Program-made: the position numbers and the translations under genes
DNA from: Carpediemonas membranifera
Taxonomy: Eukaryota > Fornicata
DNA length: 64,000 bases
NCBI GenBank assembly: GCA_019828565.1
Contig: JAHDYR010000015.1
Location: forward strand, 372,001 to 436,000
Direction: 5' to 3'
Notes under the pieces: generated by a model
What the model saw: only the letters and a program-made list of their open reading frames with translations
Database searches by the model: none
What the model was told of the DNA's origin: nothing
Shown here: positions 20,532 through 29,513 of the stretch, in pieces
Layout: each line of letters starts with the position of its first letter
Position numbering within the stretch: the first letter of the stretch is position 1

Positions 20532-20594
20532 GAACTTGCCAACGAAGCCGAATTGGGGCCTCAAAACCCCTTTTTCGGGCGCTGTGTAAGAATG
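20532..20594 (+). other. Conserved ~60-nt element, Z copy A
   Basis: GAACTTGCCAACGAAGCC, GAATTGGGGCCTC, then CCTTTTTCGGGCGCTGTGT. Preceded by GCGCAGAACAAAAAAGAG, which is also kept in Z2. Confidence 0.75.
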
Positions 20595-21001
20595 GGGCGG
20601 ATCAGCCTAACGTACCGGAACTTTCAGTATGAGCGATGGCGAAATGCCTAAAAATGCTCGGGGCGAGAATTCCCGAGCCGAGCGCGAGCCCCAGAGTGCC
20701 CGCGAGGGGGCGGGGCTGTGGTACGTCCTTTTTATACTTATACAGGAGCTCCTGAACCCATATCTTAATTAGCAGCGCTGCATAGATCTTTTCTGAATCT
20801 TTTAGGTATCGTCGACGAATTTTACTTTCATACCTATCCGAAGCGTAATACCTCACTGGGAGGTTGCAATGAGACGTAATTCCAGAAGTTGGTTGTCGTT
20901 GTCCCGCCGATAATTCCAATAGTGGTTCGGCATGAGCGAGCGTAATCCCAAGATCGATTGGTGGCTCTAGCCCCACGTAATGCCAGATGTTGGTCGTGGT
21001 G

Positions 21002-21035
21002 ATGGCCGCGCGACTGCTTGGCCATGGGGGGGAAG
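21002..21035 (+). promoter_or_regulatory. Hairpin and polypurine tract of Z (copy A)
   Basis: ATGGCC (21002-21007) pairs with GGCCAT (21020-21025), followed by GGGGGGGAAG abutting the LTR. Confidence 0.75.
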
Positions 21036-21120
21036 TGTAGTCAATATTAATATCTACCAATATCCCCGGGAGGGTCCAAACCTCTTTTTACTTGTAAAAC
21101 CTATCTCTTCCAAGACTACA
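21036..21120 (+). repeat. 3' LTR of Z, copy A (85 bp)
   Basis: Starts TGTAGTCAATATTAA and ends CCAAGACTACA. Similar to the 84-bp LTRs of Z2. Confidence 0.88.
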
Positions 21121-22647
21121 CCTACTCCAAGTCAGGACATAAAGTCACAACGGTGGCAGCACAATAGGAACTCGAATGCAGAACAGCACCGACCCACTAC
21201 CCCCACGGACCGCACTGAGAACAGGAGAACCGTACCAGATAAGCTTGAGAAAAGGTTGAAATATGTCACCAAGCTGTCATGAAGAAGACAACAACGGTAA
21301 GAGCACAGAGGAAATCATCAGCTTACATGAGAGGTCGCTCATACGACACTGTCAAAGCCTTAAGAAGACACACCCCCTGCAGGATAAAACGGCTGCCAAC
21401 CATCACGGTCTCAGCAGAACCGGATTGAATGTGTTCACTCGCTCGGATAGCGCACTTTGTAACACCCGCCCGACCAACTGTGAGAGGCTCAGCCCCCTTA
21501 TTGTCCATGATATACAACGCGGCAGACCGACTTGGGTCACCATCTGATCACGGCATCAGGAAGACACGTTGCCTTAACAGCCAAGAAGAATTGTACCCAC
21601 GACCTGGCGGGTAACTGGTCATCATCGGGTATGCGCACAAGCAAGGTTGCATCAAGATCAGGCGAAGATATGGTGAGGCGAAAATGACTCCATCACCCAC
21701 CTGTATCGGCCCCGCGAGCCTTGTCTCGGCTCATACACGTCCCTGGAACATCCTGGCGTCCCTCCGCCTCGCTCTTGAGTCGAAGTCGTCGATGGTCAAA
21801 ACCGACGTTGACCTTGCGCGCGCTCCCTATAGACGCCGGCGTACAGTCCTGTGCCAACTGGCAGCGCTCGGACCCGCCGTCTGTGCGTCGCTTGGAGCGT
21901 TCTAGAGCTGGATCGGCGAAAATGAGGAAAAGACGCTTGTTGAGGACAACAACGCTGTGGACGATCGCAATGGGGCAAGATTAGGTGAATAAAGAATAAG
22001 TAGTATGCGCTGACGGCGCCTAGTTGATGTCATTCGCTGTTGAAGAGGCGAACTTGCGAAAATCGACATGAAAACCACAAAGTGGTCAGGAGGGAGGGGT
22101 TATAAGCAAAGAAGGGGCAATGTAGCGATGTAAATGAAATGAAGAGGCAATATCGAGCATTCTGAGCATCGCTCCATCATCTTCGCTGTTCTTCCGACAT
22201 TTCGATGGTGAAATGCCACAGGACGACTCAACTGGGTCATCCAGGAAACACGGGGCAAATCGACCCTATCGGGCCCCCGGGTGTGGTGCCGCACCGCTGA
22301 CCTGAGCGGCGCTTTCTATCGCCGGGTTCTATCCACCGTAATAGAGAAACGTGGGTCCGAGCATCCTATCGCTCATGAGGCCCACCAGGCGGGACCAAGC
22401 AGCTTCTAATCACACGTATACAGACATAAGACCTTCTAGGCAACTTGTCCACGTTCAAGACTGCGTTCTCATCACCGCCAACCGCACGGAGATTGCGGAA
22501 ATCATTCAGCTTCTAGGTTTCGCACGGCGCCTGCTTGTATCCATCATTTATGTCGTCGCGTGGACAACGAGGACGCTCCTGACACTGGAGAATCTTGCTC
22601 GCCTCGTTCACATGATGGGAAACGCCACCCAGTTCGTTGTACGCATG
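21121..22647. other. Unrecognised flanking DNA, copy A
   Basis: 1.5 kb with only short frames on both strands, no repeat or RNA gene that I recognise. Repeated at 37124-38651. Probably the pre-insertion locus or old decayed repeats. Confidence 0.4.
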
Positions 22648-22757
22648 TGTGGAACCAAAAAGGCTGGGAGAAGTGATTTTAATTCGACACTTGGGTGTCG
22701 TCACGACTAAGCTTGACTAAAACACAATTATATAAATAGGGCGCGTATAGCGCCACA
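22648..22757 (-). repeat. 3' LTR of V (110 bp)
   Basis: Minus strand starts TGTGGCGCTATACGCGCC and ends TTTTGGTTCCACA. Contains hairpin CGACAC-CCAA-GTGTCG. Confidence 0.93.
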
Positions 22758-22786
22758 CTGCCCCCATGATGACCCTGGATCATCAT
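22758..22786 (-). promoter_or_regulatory. Hairpin and polypurine tract of V
   Basis: Minus strand ATGATGA-TCCAGGG-TCATCAT followed by GGGGGCAG abutting the LTR. Confidence 0.75.
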
Positions 22787-23318
22787 TGAGAATTGTGTCA
22801 GAGTGCGTCGGATCTTCGGATCTGGTCCGATCTGATGGGGCCTAGGTTCGAACCCCAGTGTGAGCGGTTTTTGCTCGGATGGCATAAAGTGCGCGACTGT
22901 GGCTGAGTCGCGGCGACGAACGAACGTAAGAAGGCGGCCGATGAGGAGAAATTTGCGAAACGTGCTGGTTGAGAGCGCGATGGGTTGCGGCTCCACACGT
23001 CGAGTGGGAGTCCGCATCGCGACCTCAGTGTGGTGGAATGGCAACGGCATGAAATTCGGCCACAAACTTGATGTGCGTAGAAACGGCTAGATCGCTTGGA
23101 GAACGTTGTGCATGTGCACATGAACGGTATGCGACGTCCTTGGCTCCGACTGAGCCATGCCTTGGCGAGAAAGGCATCGAAACGGTGGAAGGAACTAGCA
23201 AGTGGGGCGTTAGCGGTAAACGTGCAGCGTTGCAGTGTTTTGAGCAACTCAGTGGTTACGAGAGTCGCAGGACACGTTATCCGTGCTCTTCAGGATCACT
23301 CTTGGCGGTGGTGTGGAA
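22787..23318 (-). other. 3' untranslated region of V
   Basis: Between the pol stop and the hairpin. Frames of up to ~149 codons exist on both strands but show no family resemblance; I do not call them genes. Confidence 0.45.
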
Positions 23319-23476
23319 TTATGACTTCGAGTGCGACTTGGTGCGGCGTCGATGTTGGCGTTGACCCCGGAGCCGTCTGCGGTGCCTGCTCACCACCTCC
23401 ACTGCCTCTGGGTGTTCCTCGAGATACTTATCGAGGGCGGCGAGCTGGTCGAGATCGAGGTTGTATCGCTCGACGG
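23319..23476 (-). pseudogene. V gag-pol, last part (chromodomain end)
   Basis: Resumes after the Z2 insertion in frame (VERYNLDLDQLAALDKYLEEH) and completes the chromodomain, then a basic tail to the stop at 23319-23321. Joining across Z2 after removal of one ACGG gives an uninterrupted frame. Confidence 0.85.
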
Positions 23477-23560
23477 TGTGGTTTGGAAGAGAAAGAGTTT
23501 ACGAGTAAAAAGAGGTTTGGACCCTCCCAGGGATATTGGTAGATATTAATACTGACTACA
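23477..23560 (-). repeat. 3' LTR of Z2 (84 bp)
   Basis: Minus strand starts TGTAGTCAGTATTAA and ends TCTTCCAAACCACA. Matches 29430-29513. Confidence 0.93.
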
Positions 23561-23594
23561 CTTCCCCCCCATGGCCAAGCAGTCGCGCGGCCAT
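23561..23594 (-). promoter_or_regulatory. Hairpin and polypurine tract of Z2
   Basis: Minus strand ATGGCC (12-nt loop) GGCCAT, then GGGGGGGAAG next to the LTR, as in Z. Confidence 0.75.
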
Positions 23595-24001
23595 CACCAC
23601 AACCAACATCTGGTATTACGTGGGGCTAGAGCCACCAATCGAACTTGGGATTACGCTCGCTCATGCCGAACCACTATTGGAATTATCGACGGGATAACGA
23701 CAACCAACTTCTGGGATTACGTCTTATTGCAACCTCCAGGTGAGGTATTATGCGTAGTAAGGTGTGACCGAAAGATTCGAGGATGATATCAAAAAGATTC
23801 GGAAAAGATCTATGCAGCGCTGCTAATTAAGATATGGGTTCAGGAGCTCCTGTATAAGTATAAAAAGGACGTACCACAGCCCCGCCCCCTCGCGGGCACT
23901 CTGGGGCTCGCGCTCGACTCGGGAATTCTGGCCCCGAGCATTTTTAGGCATTTCGCCATCGCTCATACAGAAAGTTCTGGTACGTTGGGCTGATCCGCCC
24001 C

Positions 24002-24063
24002 ATTCTTACACAGTGCCCGAAAAAGGGGTTTTCGAGCCCCAATTCGGCTTCGTTGGCGAGTTC
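24002..24063 (-). other. Conserved ~60-nt element, Z2 copy
   Basis: Minus strand starts GAACTCGCCAACGAAGCC and ends GGCACTGTGTAAGAA. Confidence 0.75.
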
Positions 24064-24155
24064 TGACTCTTTTTGTTCTGCGCTGTACCGAAAGTTAACC
24101 AACATCATAAGCACTGCTCCACGGACGGTAGAAGTCTCGTGGACTGTGTTTGAGA

Positions 24156-24163
24156 TATAAATA
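24156..24163 (+). promoter_or_regulatory. TATA box of Z2 antisense gene
   Basis: TATAAATA, 68-75 nt before the preferred ORF1 ATG at 24231, the same spacing as in Z. Confidence 0.6.
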
Positions 24164-24230
24164 TTGTGAATAGTCCGTCATGGGGATCACTATGGGCACT
24201 TCCATTCGTCATTTGGGAAAAGTGCAGGAT

Positions 24231-24551
24231 ATGTCGCTTTTTCCTGAGGAAAAGCGGCCAAACATGGCGGATACGCGTGCGCTCGACCAAATTCGTGAGC
24301 TTTCGATGGAGTTAACTGATGACGATTATCGCAAGGTGCTCGAAAATGCCCTTGCGACGATTGCTCGGACGCAACGCTATAAGGCCCGCACGATGAGCGC
24401 CCTGCAGAAGAGGGCCATCCGCAAGAGCGGCGGGAATGCCTCCCAGATGCCCATGATGCGGTTTGTGCGCCTCTATTCTTCTTACCTAGGATCTTCACCG
24501 TGCCGGCAACTTCCGCTCGGGAGCTCTGCCGTGTGCCGGTGGGGGGTGTGA
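24231..24551 (+). CDS. Antisense accessory protein, ORF1 of Z2
   Basis: Starts MSLFPEEKRPNM at the ATG in GTGCAGGATATGTCGC. Contains IRELSMELTDDDYRKVLENA and a basic stretch (RTQRYKARTMSALQKRAIRK). The frame runs 52 nt into ORF2, whereas in Z ORF1 ends exactly at ORF2's start; the C-terminal extension here may be untranslated. Function unknown. Confidence 0.65.
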   Translation: MSLFPEEKRPNMADTRALDQIRELSMELTDDDYRKVLENALATIARTQRYKARTMSALQKRAIRKSGGNASQMPMMRFVRLYSSYLGSSPCRQLPLGSSAVCRWGV

Positions 24552-25351
24552 TGGAGGGGTGCTTCACGAAGCAGGCAGACCAGCTCGCCGATGTGGTTCG
24601 ACGGTGCTTGGCTGGCTACGTTAACTTCGTTGAGGTGCCCCTCGAGGGGATCTTCGATCACCTCTCCACCGGCACGCTGTGGAGCAAGGACGCAGGCGGC
24701 TTGCTCGATCTGTCAGCCGGCCTGCTGGTCCAGCTCCAGCGAGAGCATCGTGCGCTCCGCTTCCTGCGGGAGGCGTCTCGCAGCCGTGCCGAAACCGACT
24801 CCGGCATAGTCCGCGACGCCGTTGACGCCGGCGTTTTCGATCTCAAGGGCAACGGCTCAAACAGGTACGTCACCCCGGAGACCCTGTTCTCGCTCTCCCG
24901 CGCTCTCGGCTGCGGCCAGAGCCTGGCCCGCCGCACCCTGTACCGGGTCGCCGTCTTGGCCCTCGCCCCAGACTACTACCGCTTGTTCCTCCACGGGGAG
25001 CGTAGCGAGAACGTCTCAGTCACCGCCACTCACTGGGCCGCCCTGGTCGCTAACCTCCGCGCCATGGACGAGCTTCCGTCCCTGCCGGAGCGGCTCGGTC
25101 TGGCCATGCAGGTCTCTGACCCTGAGCGCGAGTACGAGGTCCTTGACGTGCTGGGTCACGAGATCCTGACGGCTGGATCCGACCGCCGACTCATTCTTCA
25201 CGTTCAGTACGCGGGCTACACTGCCCCTACCTGCACTGGTCTGGACGAGACCCTCGCTGCCGTCAGCGTGGCTCGCGAGTATCTGATCGACTTTGAGCTC
25301 GAGGACTGGATCAAGGGCCCTGACGACGAGTCCGATGACGACTACCAATAA
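24500..25351 (+). CDS. Antisense accessory protein, ORF2 of Z2
   Basis: About 283 codons, convergent with pol, stop 20 nt from the pol stop. Very similar to Z ORF2 (VEVPLEGIFDHLSTGTLW, VLALAPDYYRLFLHG, MQVSDPEREYEVLDVLGHE, ILHVQYAGY) and ends GPDDESDDDYQ. Most differences from Z are conservative substitutions and the length is kept, which suggests selection on the protein. Opens with GTG; the first ATG is 17 codons in. Stop TAA is embedded in CCAATAAATC. Confidence 0.75.
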   Translation: MPATSARELCRVPVGGVMEGCFTKQADQLADVVRRCLAGYVNFVEVPLEGIFDHLSTGTLWSKDAGGLLDLSAGLLVQLQREHRALRFLREASRSRAETDSGIVRDAVDAGVFDLKGNGSNRYVTPETLFSLSRALGCGQSLARRTLYRVAVLALAPDYYRLFLHGERSENVSVTATHWAALVANLRAMDELPSLPERLGLAMQVSDPEREYEVLDVLGHEILTAGSDRRLILHVQYAGYTAPTCTGLDETLAAVSVAREYLIDFELEDWIKGPDDESDDDYQ

Positions 25352-25370
25352 ATCTTGATTGAGAATCCGT

Positions 25371-28300
25371 TTACTGCCTGGAGTGCGCAGCACGGTGTAG
25401 TTCTCTCTGCTCAAGAAAGTCCTCAAACTTGTCACAGCCATCGACATTCTCGAATGGCTCCCACGAAGCTTCGTCCGGCTCATAGCCCAGCCACTCAACC
25501 AAGTATTCGCGATTCTCGACCGGACCGGAGTCGGGCCGGGACTTCACAATCTTGCTCGGTACGTACTCGGCCGCCACTGTGTTAGCCAAGCGAGCAACTT
25601 GCTCCAAGGACATGTCGCCGTGATCGAATGGGAGGACCCGGGAGGCGTCGACTCGGAACTGCTTCAGTGATTCAAGGTCTCGCACAGTGTATGCAACAAC
25701 TTTGTTGTACTCCTGGTGCACAGACACTAACGCCATTGGGCCACGCAGCCCGGCGGCGAATTTGTCGGGAGGTCTGTCGGGGTAAGCCACCAGGACGTAG
25801 GGAGTCGAGACAGTAGCGCGGGTGTCCGGCCTATACTGTTGTAGTAACCGCTTGCTCTTAATGCGCTCGGCAGCCATGAGCCGGTACGCCTTGGCCTCGG
25901 ACAGCCAGTCCTCTTGCTGGTCAACGATATACGTCTCACCCGGCGCGATAACGGTAATGTCCTTTGGCACTCGCATCTCGGTGCCATACAGGATCTCGGC
26001 TGGGGAGAGTCGAGTAGGGACTCGAGGGGTCGAGTTAACAAGGTATTGGGCAATCGGTAAGCTGTGGACCCAATCATTGGATCTAAACTGGTAACGACGT
26101 GCTGTCAGGATGGACTTAACCGACACATTCGCTCGCTCTACTAACCCATTCGACTGGGGATGATGAGCCGTCGTCTTTCTCGTTGTAAACCCGAGTCGGG
26201 CACTCAGGTCGTTAAAGACTGCGTTGACGAACTGGGATCCTCCATCCGTCTGCAGTACCTTCGGTACGCCGTATCGGAGGACCCAGTTATTGACAAACGC
26301 CCTGGACGTCTCGACCGCTCGGGTAGTCTGGAGCGGGACAAGCTCAGTCCAACGTGAGCACATGTCTATGACGACGAGGATATACTTATAGGTCGTGCCG
26401 TCGACCGTGCACGAGGTAGCGGACATAGTGTCCATGGCCACTCGGTCGAAGGGGTGCTCGACCGCGGTGTGCAAACCCGCATCGGAAGAGGCCGGGGGCT
26501 TACGCCTTAACTGGCATATTGGGCACTTGGCGATATAGTCGTCCACGTCCTTCTGGCGGACACGTACGCCCCAGTCTCGAAGAAGGTTCTTGGTCGCCCA
26601 GGCGGACAAGTGAGCCCCGGCGAAGTGATGCGCCTTCTGCAGCCTGTCCGCGACTTGGGTATCGAGGGTGTTAGCGAACACGCGAGAAAGGCCATCTGCT
26701 GCCCCGTTGTCAACACCCGGAACGTGACGTATGGTGAAATCGAGGTCAGCTAGTTGGTCGTACCATCTACGGACCTTGGGGTTGATGGACTTGGCCATGA
26801 ACAGCAGGTTGCGGTGATCAGTACGGATGGTAAAGTGCGTCCACGAGAGGAATTTCCGCCAACGCTGGACGGCCAGGATGATTGCGTAGGCTTCCTGCTC
26901 TGTGGTACTCCACCTAGTCTGGACCGCGGAGAATGCGTGGGACATGAAAGCGATCGGCTGCCCGTCCTGTAGTAATACGGCGCCGCATCCCACGTCTGAG
27001 GCATCGGTCATGAGGACATGTGTCGCGTCCGTCTTGAAGTGAACGAGGGAGACCCGCTTAAGGAGCTCGGCGATAACGTCGCCCAGGGCCGCTTGCTGAC
27101 CCGGCCCACCGGGTTCGGCCTTGCCAGCCGACACCTGCAACAGAGGATGAGCTCGGGACGCGAAGTTGGGCACGAAGTCACGGAAATAATTGAGGAAACC
27201 GACGAGTGCCTGTGCGGACCGCTTGCTGGTCGGTAGTTTCAGCTTCTTAATGTCGTCGATGCGGTCTTCGGCAATCCTCACGGTGTCTCCGGACACGAGT
27301 CGACCCAGGAACTCGACCTCAGCCGCGGCGAAGACGCACTTATCGCGACCTAGGTGTAGGTCATACTCTTGGCAACGTTTCAGGACGTCCCATAGGTTCC
27401 TTATGTAGGAAGGCTCGTCCCGACCCATGACAATAATGTCATCGATGTAAATAAGGCACTTCCCTGCCGAGATCAGGTCGGAGAAAGCCTGCTCCATGGC
27501 CCACTGGAAATGAGAACCAGCGTTACGCAGACCAAAGGGCATAGTCGTGTACTCAAACCGTCCAAGGGGGAGTCCCGAAGGCGGTCAGAGGACGAGAACG
27601 GTCCGTCAGTGCCACCTGATGGTAGCCGGCCTTGCAGTCGAGCGTAGCAAAGATGGTATTACCCCTAAGCCTAGCAAGGCAATCCTCTATGATCGGGATA
27701 GGGTAGTTGAACGGGGGAGTCTTCGCGTTGACCAAACGGAAGTCGATAACGAACCGGGTACGGTCCTTCCCCTTTGGGACCAAGAATGCCGGTGAGGAGT
27801 AAGCCGATGCTGATGGCTGGATGAAGCCATGTCGGGACAGGTCGTCAAGGTGTTCCTGGAGAAGTGTCTTCTTCTCCGGCGGCATGAAGAACTCGCGGCT
27901 AAAGACGGGTTCATCATCAGACAAGACTAGATCGTAAGGGATGAGCTTACTCGGACGCCCTACTCTGTCCTCGAACAGGCCGACAAACCGCGCGAGCAGT
28001 CTGTCCTGAAGGGAAGACGACTTGTCAGACAAGGTGAATAGGCTCAACTTCTGGGGAGTAATGACCGTTGAGACGTCTTCAGCCTGCTCGGCGTCATTGG
28101 CGTCAGACTCCTCGCAGTCGTCAATCTGAGGAAGGATCCCCAGGGTGACCATATCAGGGTACCCAATGATTAGATCGTACTCTGAGGGTAGGAGGTACGC
28201 ACGAGTAGTAAAGGTGCACCCACGGGGGACCAGAGCTGATTTGGCAAAGGTTACTTCGGTGGAAATAGTCTGGTCGACTGTGATGACTCCAGCCGGTGTC

Positions 28301-29413
28301 GTCACCTCGACCGGGTCACAATGCAGGATCTTTTCGCCGGACCTCTCGGCCACTTGCGGCGATATGAAGGTTGCTGACGCGCCACAGTCGAACAACATCG
28401 ACTCTGCGCTGGTCCTGTATATGGATCCTGACACAATCGGAAGAGCCTGCGCTCTGCGTTTGCTAGACGCCGCGAAACAAGACAAATAAGAATAGTTCTG
28501 GACCTTTATACGGTCACAGAACTCTCTCTTGTGGCCCTCGCGCCCGCACTTCTCACACTTGGACTTGGGCTTCCGGCACTCGGGGCTGAAATGGCCCTTG
28601 CCCCCCGCAGTTGTAACAGGTTGGGGTCGTGCTGGTAGGGCGAGCCCGATCGCGGGACCGCTTGTCCGGGCGGTGATGGTCATGCGGGCGGTCACGACGG
28701 TCGTAGGGGCGGTCTCGGCGGTCATCTCGGCGGTCACGACGGTCGCGCTGGTTACGGCTCTGGCCGCGTTGCGGATGGGCGCCTGGCACGGGCGCTGTCG
28801 GACGGCGCGACTGATCGGAGCGGATCGCCTCGGTGAACGGAGCAAGGTACTCAGCCGACTCGGCTACGTCGCGTGCCGTCTTCATGGTGTATTGCTGGGT
28901 CTCCGCCAGTGAGCAACCCTCAGTCTGCTCCTTCAGTCTGTAGTAGAGGGATTGGCCCTTCACAGCAAAGGCCCGCAAGTAGGCTTCACGAATGGTGTCA
29001 TCCTCGTCCATGTTAAGGCACTCCAACAAGGTGTTGAACTGCGAGTTGAGCTTCGACACCTCGAGCGGCGTGAACGCCGCGATGCGCAGCCTGATAAGGT
29101 TCAGGCATTGTTCCTTTCTGGTGGGGCGCAAGGCAGCGGCGAGTCGCTGCATGATGATCTTCTCTCTGAGCTTGCGTGATGAAGTGGAAGGTTCGTCGTC
29201 ATGTTGGTCACCCTGAGGAAGCGGAACCTCCTCTAGGGTCTCTAAGCCTAGCACTTGTGATGCATAGGACTGGATCTCCGGGCTTATAAGCTTGCGGAGC
29301 TTCGCCTTACCTCCTCTAGCCTTAAAGTCACGCAGTGACGTCGTAAAAGCTACGAAAGCGCTGAATGTTGCCTCTTTCAGGAGCGGCGCTTGTTTTTTCT
29401 GTTCTCTACCCAT
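25371..29413 (-). pseudogene. Z2 gag-pol polyprotein with two frameshifts
   Basis: Starts at ATG 29413 (MGREQKKQAPLL), close to the palindrome, and supplies the Gag N-terminus missing in Z. First zinc knuckle is cut by six G instead of five at 28601-28606; the second is CEKCGREGHKREFC. Protease has FDCGAS. A second extra base (five C for four, plus-strand G run 27566-27570) interrupts RT before TMPFGLRNAG. YIDDI, RNase H TDAS, integrase (MDTM, QTDGG, NGLVERAN) and the chromodomain (YLVEWLGYEPDEASW) follow. Both breaks are single-base homopolymer gains. Confidence 0.87.
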
Positions 29414-29418
29414 AGGTA

Positions 29419-29430
29419 AGTACTAGTACT
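29419..29430 (-). other. Palindrome at primer-binding-site position of Z2
   Basis: AGTACTAGTACT, the same string as in X although the LTRs differ, ending on the LTR's terminal base. Confidence 0.8.
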
Positions 29431-29513
29431 GTGGTTTGGAAGAGAAAGAGTTTACGAGTAAAAAGAGGTTTGGACCCTCCCAGGGATATTGGTAGATATT
29501 AATACTGACTACA
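29430..29513 (-). repeat. 5' LTR of Z2 (84 bp)
   Basis: Same sequence as 23477-23560. At 84 bp it is among the shortest LTRs expected for this order. Confidence 0.93.

Larger units (their letters stand above)
5322..21120 (+). mobile_element. Ty3/gypsy chromovirus Z, host of nested Y and X
   Basis: Plus-strand element lacking its 5' LTR and the first ~57 codons of gag because W is inserted there. Gag-pol runs 5322-8405 and resumes at 18415-19220 after the Y insertion. Antisense genes lie at 19240-20363, the conserved element at 20532, a hairpin plus polypurine tract at 21002-21035 and the 3' LTR at 21036-21120. Z2 at 23477-29513 is a second, complete copy of this family and shows what is missing. 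Confidence 0.85.
23477..29513 (-). mobile_element. Ty3/gypsy chromovirus Z2, nested in V
   Basis: Complete 6.0 kb minus-strand element of the Z family, with apparently identical 84-bp LTRs and the duplication ACGG (23473-23476, 29514-29517). Carries gag-pol, the convergent antisense gene pair, the conserved element and the hairpin-polypurine module. Confidence 0.95.

Noticed and set aside
22830-22870. tRNA-like T-arm (GGTTCGAACCCC) near V's 3' end
   Set aside because: No matching acceptor stem, D-arm or anticodon arm could be placed around it; one mismatch in the T stem.
22798-23542. Frames of 149 (minus) and 148 (plus) codons in V's 3' region
   Set aside because: No resemblance to the antisense family or any domain, and part of the plus frame crosses the Z2 boundary.
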